From Solirubrobacteraceae bacterium (GTDB lineage Bacteria; Actinomycetota; Thermoleophilia; Solirubrobacterales; Solirubrobacteraceae), in the NCBI GenBank assembly GCA_024710825.1, contig JANJUA010000047.1, positions 1 through 7,238 of the forward strand: a stretch of 7,238 nt of DNA. Direction: 5' to 3'. This document shows positions 1 through 5,350 of this stretch, one piece after another. The notes beneath the pieces were generated by a model. The model saw only the letters and a program-made list of their open reading frames with translations. It made no database searches and was not told the origin of the DNA. Positions within the stretch are counted from its first letter, which is position 1. Every line of letters starts with the position of its first letter. The translations under genes and the position numbers were made by a program.

Positions 1-738
1 GGCGGGCGGCTGCCGCGCGCCCGAGCGCTCGACGGCGGGCTGACGCGACCGGACCCGGCCCTGGGGCTGTTCGAGACGGTCGCCGTGCGCGGCGGCACGG
101 CGGTGGACCTGGAACCTCACCTGGAGCGGCTGCGGGCCGGCGCGGCGGTGGCCCTCGGGGTCGAGCTGCCCGCGGGGCTCGCCGAGCGTGTGCGCCAGGC
201 GGCGGGCGCCGCCGAGGCGGACCCGTCGCGCCTGCGGATCGACGTCGCCGGCGACGGCACGGTGGACGTGACGGTGCGCCCCGCCGCGCCGTGGTCGTCC
301 GAGTCCGTCGCGGTGGTGCCGGTCCTGCTCCCCGGCGGCTTCGGCGCCTACAAGTGGCGCGACCGCCGCCTCATGGACGCGCTCGCCGAGCGCCACGGCG
401 CCCTGCCGCTGCTCGTCGACGCCGACGGCGCCGTTCTGGAGGCGGCGATCGCCAACGTCTGGACGCTCGAGGGCGACGCGCTCGTCACCCCGCCCGCGGA
501 CGGGCGCCTGCTGGCGGGCGTCACGCGCGCGCGCGGGCTCGCGCTGCTGCCCGGCGCGCGCGAGGAGCCGCTCGACCTCGACCGCCTCGCGGAGGCCGAC
601 GCCGTCCTGCTCACCGGCTCGGTCGCGCTCATGCGCCCGGTCTCCGGCTACGGCGCCGTCGACCCGGCGTGGCTGGACCGCATGCGGGCGCTCCTGGGCG
701 ACGTCCGGACCCCCTGGCAGGATCTCCGCCGGCATTGA
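1..738 (+). CDS. Class IV aminotransferase-fold enzyme, probable 4-amino-4-deoxychorismate lyase domain (5' end missing)
   Basis: The reading frame is open from base 1, so the gene starts upstream; 245 residues are visible before TGA at 736. An internal GTG at 85 would cut through the conserved GLFETV strand and is not the start. Fold-type IV PLP features are present: GLFETV-V-GG (about residues 23-32), EPHLERL (about 37-43), the probable PLP-binding Lys118 in YKWRDR, Glu147 in VLEAAIANVW (the family's E-x-x-x-x-N segment), a TPP--GRLLAGVTR phosphate-cup stretch, and LTGSVALMRPV near the end. Enzymes of this type convert aminodeoxychorismate to p-aminobenzoate and pyruvate for folate synthesis in the cytosol. 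The residues before GLFET (LTRPDPAL) do not look like the N-terminus of a free-standing PabC, which normally reads NG...DRGF-YGDG. They resemble the linker of PabB-PabC fusions, so this may be the C-terminal half of a larger protein. A branched-chain or D-amino acid aminotransferase is less likely but not excluded. Codon use matches the neighbours. Confidence 0.85.
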   Translation, partial: GGRLPRARALDGGLTRPDPALGLFETVAVRGGTAVDLEPHLERLRAGAAVALGVELPAGLAERVRQAAGAAEADPSRLRIDVAGDGTVDVTVRPAAPWSSESVAVVPVLLPGGFGAYKWRDRRLMDALAERHGALPLLVDADGAVLEAAIANVWTLEGDALVTPPADGRLLAGVTRARGLALLPGAREEPLDLDRLAEADAVLLTGSVALMRPVSGYGAVDPAWLDRMRALLGDVRTPWQDLRRH

Positions 739-745
739 CGTCGGC

Positions 746-753
746 AGGAGGGG
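746..753 (+). promoter_or_regulatory. Strong ribosome binding site of the carbonic anhydrase gene
   Basis: AGGAGGGG ends 5 nt before the ATG at 759. It is the strongest Shine-Dalgarno sequence in the window and fixes this start within a frame that is open for hundreds of bases upstream. The 20-bp gap after the upstream stop codon has no clear promoter, so the gene may be co-transcribed with the lyase gene but translated independently. Confidence 0.8.
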
Positions 754-758
754 CGAGG

Positions 759-1475
759 ATGGACGAGCACGGACGACTTTCACGGCGCCGCTTCATCGGC
801 GCGGTCGGCGCGGCGGCGGGCGGATCGCTCGTAGGCGCCGAGCTGCTCACCGGTACGGCGCTGGGGGCCGGGGCGCGCCGGCCCGCGACGCCCAACGCCG
901 CGCTGGCGGCGCTCATGGAGGGCAACCGGCGCTACCGCCGCAACGAATGGGAGCGCCGGGACTACTCGCCGGTCGGCGAGCGCCGCGCGAGCTCCCAGAA
1001 GCCGTTCGCCGCCGTGCTCGCCTGCGCGGACTCGCGCGTGTCGCCGTCGCTGGTGTTCGACGTCGAGCGCGGCAACGTCTTCTCCGTCCAGGTGGCGGGC
1101 AACGGCGTTGACCCGGGCGCGCTCGGCAGCCTCGAGTACGCGGTCGCCGTCCTCCGCGTCCCGCTCGTGATGGTGCTCGGCCACAGCGACTGCGGGGCGG
1201 TGAGGTCCGCCATCGACGTCGTCGCCGGCCGGACCAGCTTCCCGCCGTCCACGTTCGGCGCGATCGGCGCCGTGGTGGACACCGTGGTGCCGGCGATCGA
1301 GTCGGTGCCGGCCGGCGAGCGCACGATCGATCGGTGCGTCGCCACCAACGCCAACGTCCAGGCCCAGGCGCTCGCGCGCACCGGACCGATCCTGTCGACG
1401 GCGGTGGCGGCGGGTCGTCTGCGGGTCGTCGGCGCGGTCTACGAGATCGCCAGCGGGCGCGTCAGGCTCGCCTGA
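759..1475 (+). CDS. Tat-exported beta-class carbonic anhydrase
   Basis: This 238-residue zinc enzyme interconverts CO2 and bicarbonate. The catalytic signature is complete: C89-A-D91-S-R93, then H142-S-D-C145-G-A. Cys89, His142 and Cys145 are the zinc ligands, and Asp91-Arg93 form the usual dyad. The N-terminus reads SRRRFIGAVGAAAGG, a twin-arginine motif at residues 8-14 followed by a small-residue hydrophobic stretch to about residue 39. A plausible signal peptidase site is AGA at 37-39. The protein should therefore be folded with its metal in the cytosol and exported by Tat, to act outside the membrane. After the signal, 'AALAALMEGNRRYRRNEW' is the usual N-terminal helix of the family, so the mature enzyme (about 199 residues) is full length. 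The ATG is set by an AGGAGGGG site 5 nt upstream. The lyase gene ends 20 bp before it. The 3' end overlaps the convergent Cys-rich gene by 14 bp. The family and export route are well supported; the physiological role (CO2 supply, pH, carbonate precipitation) is open. Confidence 0.95.
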   Translation: MDEHGRLSRRRFIGAVGAAAGGSLVGAELLTGTALGAGARRPATPNAALAALMEGNRRYRRNEWERRDYSPVGERRASSQKPFAAVLACADSRVSPSLVFDVERGNVFSVQVAGNGVDPGALGSLEYAVAVLRVPLVMVLGHSDCGAVRSAIDVVAGRTSFPPSTFGAIGAVVDTVVPAIESVPAGERTIDRCVATNANVQAQALARTGPILSTAVAAGRLRVVGAVYEIASGRVRLA

Positions 1476-1644
1476 CCGCCCGCTCGTAGCCCCGGCAGCT
1501 CAGGACCGGGATCCGCGGGTACTTCGGGTACGCCGGGTCCGTCTTGGACCGCAGGCAGAGCGAGAACGTCGACCCTCGCGTGTTGCCGATCAGCTTCTGA
1601 TGACGGCAGCCGTCGCAGAGGCCGGCCGAGGGAGAGTTGGGCAC
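1462..1644 (-). CDS. Small conserved-looking four-cysteine protein (putative zinc-ribbon-like), function unknown
   Basis: This 60-residue protein, counted from the GTG at 1644, has cysteines at 10, 13, 30 and 50: C-D-G-C-R-H-Q, then S-L-C, then V-L-S-C-R-G-Y-E. The C-x2-C...C...C spacing suggests a small metal-binding fold. The middle 'DPAYPKYPRIPVL' is rich in Pro and Tyr. The sequence is balanced and not the Arg/Ala-rich shadow translation that dominates spurious frames here, which is why I call it real. I recall similar CxxCRH...YPR-P...C-GYE proteins of unknown function in actinobacteria, but that is memory, not a search. Alternative in-frame starts are ATG 1653, ATG 1668 and TTG 1671. 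I prefer GTG 1644 because a TATTAT box lies 7 nt upstream, which fits a leaderless transcript, and the other starts lie within that box or the palindrome. No signal peptide or membrane segment is seen. It is divergent from the ABC operon across a shared palindrome and overlaps the end of the carbonic anhydrase gene. Confidence 0.72.
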   Translation of the reverse strand: MPNSPSAGLCDGCRHQKLIGNTRGSTFSLCLRSKTDPAYPKYPRIPVLSCRGYERAVRRA

Positions 1645-1651
1645 CCGCCTC

Positions 1652-1657
1652 ATAATA
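1652..1657 (-). promoter_or_regulatory. -10 element for the small Cys-rich gene
   Basis: Read on the minus strand this is TATTAT, one mismatch from TATAAT, ending 7 nt before the GTG at 1644. Transcription would begin at or next to the start codon, giving a leaderless message. No good -35 is seen at the expected distance. The box touches one arm of the palindrome at 1656-1674. Confidence 0.5.
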
Positions 1658-1674
1658 GTTGAAGCCATCAACTA
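1656..1674. promoter_or_regulatory. Perfect inverted repeat, probable operator (MarR-like)
   Basis: TAGTTGA-agcca-TCAACTA has two perfect 7-bp arms and a 5-bp spacer. It is AT-rich in a GC-rich setting. It fills the interval between the -10 boxes of the small Cys-rich gene (minus) and the ABC operon (plus), overlapping each by two bases. A dimeric repressor bound here would cover both promoters. Arms of the form TAGTTGA/TCAACTA are typical of MarR-family operators, and MarR regulators often control paired ABC exporters. No regulator gene is in the window, so the assignment is an inference from the site alone. Confidence 0.6.
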
Positions 1675-1678
1675 CACT
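1673..1678 (+). promoter_or_regulatory. -10 element for the ABC exporter operon
   Basis: TACACT fits the TAnnnT -10 pattern and ends 6 nt before the GTG at 1685. That places the transcription start on the start codon itself. No Shine-Dalgarno sequence precedes the GTG, in keeping with a leaderless mRNA. The -35 region is not recognisable. The first two bases belong to the palindrome's right arm. Confidence 0.55.
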
Positions 1679-1684
1679 GGCGCG

Positions 1685-3451
1685 GTGCCTACGTTTCGGC
1701 GACTCCTCGGCTTCCTCCGGCCGTACCGTAGCGGGGTCGCCTGGTCGACCGGCCTGGCCTGCTTGGCGATGGTCGCCACGGTGGGGATCCCGTACCTCAC
1801 CGGCCAGGCCGTCAACGCGATCGAGGCCGGCGACCGCGGCGAGCTCGAGCGCTTCGCGATCCTCATCGGGCTGGCCGGCCTCGCCCGCCTCGTCCTGACC
1901 GTGTTGCGGCGGCTCATCGCCGGCCGCGTCTCGCTCGGGGTCGAGCTCGACCTGCGCGACCGCGTCTACGGCCATCTCCAGTCGCTGGAGCTCGGGTTCT
2001 TCGATCGCCAGCAGACCGGACAGCTCATGTCGCGCGCGACCGTCGACCTGCAGTCCGTGCGCTTCTTCTTGGGCTACGGGCTGATCTTCATGATCCAGTC
2101 GTTCCTGACGATCCTGCTCGCGGGGGTCGCGATGTTCGCCCTGCAGCCCGGGCTCGCCGCGATCGCCCTCGCGCCGGTGCCGTTCGTCGTGTGGATCGCG
2201 TTCCGCTACGGGCGCCGCGCGCGGCCCGCCGCACAGGAGGTCCAGCAGCGCATCGCCGAGCTGACCGCGGAGGCCGAGGAGAACGTCTCCGGCGTGCGCG
2301 TCGTCAAGGCCTTCGCGCGCGAGGCACGCCAGCTCGAGCGCTTCCAGCATCGCACCCGGCGGGTCTTCGAGCAGGCGATGGTCTCCACGCGCCTGCAGGC
2401 CTTCTACAGCCCGTTCATCGGCTTCCTGCCGCAGCTCGGCCTCGCGGCGATCCTCTTCCTCGGTGGCCGCCAGGTGGTGCGCGGCGATCTGTCGCTCGGC
2501 GACTTCACCGCCTTCTACACGTACCTGCTGATGCTGCTCGGTCCGATGCGGATGCTCGGCATGGCGCTCGGAATGGCGCAGCGGGCGACCGCGTCCGGAG
2601 CGCGCCTGTTCGAGATCCTCGACCGCGAGCCGCAGATCGTGCCCCGCCCCGACGCGCGACCGCTCCCCGACGGCGACGGCCGCGTCGAGCTGCGCGACGT
2701 GACGCTGCGCTACGAGGGCGCGGCCGAGCCGGCGCTGCGCCACGTCTCGCTCGACGTCGCCGGCGGCACCACCCTGGCGCTCGTCGGCGCCACCGGGTCC
2801 GGCAAGACCTCGCTCGTGCAGCTCATCGGCCGCCTGTACGACCCCGACGAGGGCGAGGTGCTCGTCGACGGCGTGGACGTCCGCGACCTGCGGCTCGAGT
2901 CGCTGCGCCGGGCCGTGGCCAGCGTCGACGACGACCCGTTCCTCTTCTCCGCCAGCGTCGCCGAGAACATCGCCTACGGGCGGCCCGACGCGACGCCCGA
3001 GGAGATCGAGCAGGCGGCGCGGCGCGCGCAGGCGCACGAGTTCATCGCCGAGCTGCCCGACGGCTACGAGACGCGCGTCGGCGAGCGCGGGCTGACGCTG
3101 AGCGGCGGCCAGCGTCAGCGGCTCGCGATCGCGCGGGCGCTGCTCGCCGACCCGCGCGTGCTGATCCTCGACGACGCCACCTCGGCGGTCGACTCCTCGA
3201 CCGAGCACCTCATCAAGACCGCCCTGCGCGAGGTGATGGCCGGCCGGACGACCTTCGTCATCGCCCACCGGCTGTCGACGATCGCGCTCGCCGACGAGAT
3301 CGCGGTCCTCGAGGACGGCGAGCTCGTCGCGCGCGGCACGCACGAGCAGCTGCTCGAGGTCAACGACCTGTACCGCGAGATCGTCGAGAAGGGGCTGCCG
3401 GACCAGGTCTTCCTCACGCGCAACCCGGTCGAGCAGGCGGCGGGGCTCTGA
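1685..3451 (+). CDS. ABC exporter half-transporter, degenerate-site subunit of a heterodimer
   Basis: This 588-residue protein has a six-helix type IV ABC membrane domain (helices near 17-40, 56-75, 131-152, 155-174, 243-262, 272-295) fused to a nucleotide-binding domain. Visible motifs: A-loop Tyr343, Walker A GATGSGKT at 368-375 (K374), signature LSGGQ at 472-476, Walker B LILDD at 493-497, and switch His528. Two key residues differ from the consensus. The catalytic Glu after Walker B is Asp497, and the Q-loop reads VDDDPFLF, so the usual Gln is Asp416. This is the pattern of the weakly hydrolysing subunit in heterodimeric exporters such as TM287/288 and BmrCD. Substrates are usually drugs or lipids; none can be named here. 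The C-terminus carries a tail of about 20 residues (GLPDQVFLTRNP) after the NBD. The start GTG 1685 is chosen because it follows a TACACT box by 6 nt and leads directly into FRRLLGFLRPYR. An upstream TTG at 1637 would run translation through the palindrome. The stop overlaps the next start as TGATG. Confidence 0.95.
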   Translation: MPTFRRLLGFLRPYRSGVAWSTGLACLAMVATVGIPYLTGQAVNAIEAGDRGELERFAILIGLAGLARLVLTVLRRLIAGRVSLGVELDLRDRVYGHLQSLELGFFDRQQTGQLMSRATVDLQSVRFFLGYGLIFMIQSFLTILLAGVAMFALQPGLAAIALAPVPFVVWIAFRYGRRARPAAQEVQQRIAELTAEAEENVSGVRVVKAFAREARQLERFQHRTRRVFEQAMVSTRLQAFYSPFIGFLPQLGLAAILFLGGRQVVRGDLSLGDFTAFYTYLLMLLGPMRMLGMALGMAQRATASGARLFEILDREPQIVPRPDARPLPDGDGRVELRDVTLRYEGAAEPALRHVSLDVAGGTTLALVGATGSGKTSLVQLIGRLYDPDEGEVLVDGVDVRDLRLESLRRAVASVDDDPFLFSASVAENIAYGRPDATPEEIEQAARRAQAHEFIAELPDGYETRVGERGLTLSGGQRQRLAIARALLADPRVLILDDATSAVDSSTEHLIKTALREVMAGRTTFVIAHRLSTIALADEIAVLEDGELVARGTHEQLLEVNDLYREIVEKGLPDQVFLTRNPVEQAAGL

Positions 3452-5247
3452 TGGGCGCGACGCTCGAGGACATCCGGCGCCGGATGCGCGGCACCAGCGG
3501 ACGCGGACGCAAGGTCCGCGGCCTGGTCGCGCTGCTGGCCCCCTACCGCTTCCGCGTGGCGGCGATGTTCGGCGCGCTCGTGCTCGGCACCGCCGCCACG
3601 CTCGCCCCTCCCCCGCTCGCCTCCCGCGCCATCGACGACGGCATCGTCCCCGGCGACCTCGGCTCGCTGAACGTCACCGTCGCCCTGTTCGTGCTCAGCG
3701 CGCTGGTCTACTGGGGCGCGAGCTACCTCCAGACCTACCTCGTCAACTGGGTCGGCCAGCGCGCGCTCCAGGACCTGCGCGAGCAGATGTTCCGACACCT
3801 CCAGTCCCAGCCTGTCGGCTTCTACGAGCGCAACCGCGCCGGCGTGCTGCTGTCGCGCATGACCAACGACGTCGAGGCGCTCAACTCGCTCGTCACCGAC
3901 ACGATCATCACGCTGTTCTCGGCGTCGCTGACGCTGCTCGGCACGATCGGCATCCTGCTGTGGCTCGACGCCGAGCTCGCGCTGCTGACGTTCCTCATCC
4001 TCCCCGTGATGGCGCTCGCGTCGCTGGCGTTCCGGATCGCCAGCGCGGACGCCTACCGCCGGACGCGCGAGACGATCGGCACGATCACCGCGTACCTGCA
4101 GGAGACGCTGTCGGGCATCCGCGTCGTGCGGACGTTCGGCCAGGAGCCCGTGCACGTGCGGCGCTTCACGGGCCTCAACGAGCGCAACCGCGACGCCAAC
4201 ATGGTCACGGTCAACCTCAACGCGACCTACTTCCCGGGCGTCGAGCTGCTCAGCTCGCTCGCCACCGTCGGGATCCTGCTCTACGGCGGCATCCAGGTGC
4301 TCGACGGGGACGTCGCGATCGGCGTGCTCGTCGGCTTCATCGCGGCGCTGAACGGCTTCTTCGACCCGATCAACCAGCTCTCGCAGGTCTACACGACCTA
4401 CCAGTCCGGGATGGCGGCGCTCGACAAGATCTTCGAGCTGCTCGACGAGGACCCCGAGCTGGTCGACGCGCCCGACGCGGTGGCGCTGCCCCCGATCAAG
4501 GGCGAGATCCGCTTCGACGGGGTGACGTTCTCCTACCGGGCGGCGGACGACGAGGTCGTCAACGCGCTCTCCGACATCGACCTCGTCGTGCCCCCGGGGC
4601 AGACGGTGGCGCTGGTCGGCGCGACGGGCGCCGGGAAGTCGACGTTCGCCAAGCTCGTCGCGCGCTTCTACGACCCGACGCAAGGGCGGGTGCTCGTCGA
4701 CGGGCATGACCTGCGCGACGTCACGCAGGCGTCGCTGCGCGAGCAGCTCGGCATCGTGCCGCAGGAGGGCTTCCTGTTCAGCGGGACGATCCGCGAGAAC
4801 ATCGCCTTCGGGCGGCCGGAGGCGACCGACGAGGAGATCTGGGAGGCGTGCGCGGCGGTCGGCGCCGACGACGTCATCCGCGCGTACGCGGACGGGCTGG
4901 AGACCGCGGTCGGCGAGCGCGGCGTGCAGCTCTCGGCCGGTCAACGCCAGCTCGTGGCGTTCGCGCGGGCGCTGGTCGCCGACCCGCGGATCCTCGTGCT
5001 CGACGAGGCCACGTCGAACGTCGACCTGCACACCGAGGGGCGCATCGAGGACGGCCTGCGGCGGCTGCTGGCGGGGCGCACCGCGATCGTCATCGCGCAC
5101 CGGCTGTCGACGATCCGCCAGGCGGGCCGGATCGTCGTCCTGGAGCACGGGCGGATCGTCGAGCACGGCACCCACGACGAGCTGATGGCGGCCGAGGGCC
5201 GCTACTGGCGGCTGTACCGCGACTGGGCCGAGCAGGCGGCGGCGTGA
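3451..5247 (+). CDS. ABC exporter half-transporter, catalytic subunit of a heterodimer
   Basis: This 598-residue protein has a cytoplasmic N-terminal segment rich in Arg (RRRMRGTSGRGRK), six membrane helices (near 34-56, 72-98, 150-171, 174-196, 262-281, 287-306) and one NBD. NBD motifs: A-loop Tyr362, Walker A GATGAGKST at 390-398 (K396), Q-loop Gln438 in VPQEGFLFS, signature LSAGQ at 494-498, Walker B VLDE with catalytic Glu519, and switch His550. Walker A, Walker B, Q and H are all canonical, but the signature has Ala for the first Gly. With the preceding subunit, this gives one full ATP site (its own Walker motifs against the partner's LSGGQ) and one degenerate site. The ATG shares one base with the upstream stop (TGATG) and has only a weak G-rich stretch before it, so translation is probably coupled, giving 1:1 synthesis. 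The complex would sit in the plasma membrane and export a hydrophobic substrate or drug. No substrate can be inferred from sequence. Confidence 0.95.
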   Translation: MGATLEDIRRRMRGTSGRGRKVRGLVALLAPYRFRVAAMFGALVLGTAATLAPPPLASRAIDDGIVPGDLGSLNVTVALFVLSALVYWGASYLQTYLVNWVGQRALQDLREQMFRHLQSQPVGFYERNRAGVLLSRMTNDVEALNSLVTDTIITLFSASLTLLGTIGILLWLDAELALLTFLILPVMALASLAFRIASADAYRRTRETIGTITAYLQETLSGIRVVRTFGQEPVHVRRFTGLNERNRDANMVTVNLNATYFPGVELLSSLATVGILLYGGIQVLDGDVAIGVLVGFIAALNGFFDPINQLSQVYTTYQSGMAALDKIFELLDEDPELVDAPDAVALPPIKGEIRFDGVTFSYRAADDEVVNALSDIDLVVPPGQTVALVGATGAGKSTFAKLVARFYDPTQGRVLVDGHDLRDVTQASLREQLGIVPQEGFLFSGTIRENIAFGRPEATDEEIWEACAAVGADDVIRAYADGLETAVGERGVQLSAGQRQLVAFARALVADPRILVLDEATSNVDLHTEGRIEDGLRRLLAGRTAIVIAHRLSTIRQAGRIVVLEHGRIVEHGTHDELMAAEGRYWRLYRDWAEQAAA

Positions 5248-5260
5248 CGCGCGCGTTGGC

Positions 5261-5266
5261 TACTCT
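5261..5266 (+). promoter_or_regulatory. Possible -10 element for the tRNA-Gln gene
   Basis: TACTCT lies in the 32-bp gap between the ABC operon and the tRNA and ends 13 nt before the mature 5' end. It would give a leader of about 6 nt for RNase P to remove. No good -35 is visible; the expected position lies inside the end of the ABC gene. Read-through from the ABC operon is possible too. Confidence 0.4.
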
Positions 5267-5279
5267 GTGTCCCGCCCTT

Positions 5280-5350
5280 TGCGGGGTCGTCTAACGGCAA
5301 GACGCCTGCCTCTGGAGCAGGTTATCGGGGTTCGAATCCCTGCCCCGCAG
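5280..5350 (+). tRNA. tRNA-Gln, anticodon CTG
   Basis: A 71-nt cloverleaf can be folded by hand. The acceptor TGCGGGG pairs with CCCCGCA (5343-5349), with discriminator G5350. The D-arm is GTCT/AGAC with loop AACGGCA. The anticodon stem CCTGC/GCAGG (5305-5309, 5317-5321) encloses loop CTCTGGA with anticodon CTG at 5312-5314. The variable loop is TTAT. The T-arm CGGGG/CCCTG encloses TTCGAAT. CTG reads CAG, the main Gln codon in high-GC genomes. The 3' CCA is not encoded (CTC follows), so CCA-adding enzyme is needed. The last 60 nt overlap the 3' end of the convergent MFS gene on the other strand. Confidence 0.96.

Noticed and set aside
291..758. In-frame upstream extension of the carbonic anhydrase
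   Set aside because: It is an Arg-rich shadow of the lyase gene. The strong ribosome binding site and the Tat signal fix the start at 759.
1637..1684. TTG 1637 as the start of the first ABC gene
   Set aside because: It would translate through the operator-like palindrome and the -10 box. The family-like N-terminus begins at GTG 1685.
1439..3343. A 634-codon open frame on the minus strand opposite the first ABC gene
   Set aside because: The translation is a low-complexity Arg/Glu/Asp/Ala/Leu-rich sequence without recognisable domains, as expected antisense to a high-GC gene. The plus-strand frame has every ABC motif.
2191..3450. In-frame upstream extension of the second ABC gene, open for 420 codons
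   Set aside because: The extension is Arg/Ala/Pro-rich shadow of the first ABC gene. The recognisable protein starts at ATG 3451, in the TGATG overlap.
1..3451. Lyase, carbonic anhydrase, Cys-rich protein and ABC pair as one functional system
   Set aside because: Strand changes, a separate promoter region and unrelated biochemistry argue against a single pathway. Only the Cys-rich gene and the ABC operon share a regulatory site.
3115..5175. A 686-codon open frame on the minus strand opposite the second ABC gene
   Set aside because: Same reason: charged low-complexity shadow, no domain, and it spans two real genes.
5271..5286. CCCGC-N5-GCGGG as a terminator for the ABC operon
   Set aside because: There is no T-run after it, and its right arm is the tRNA acceptor stem.
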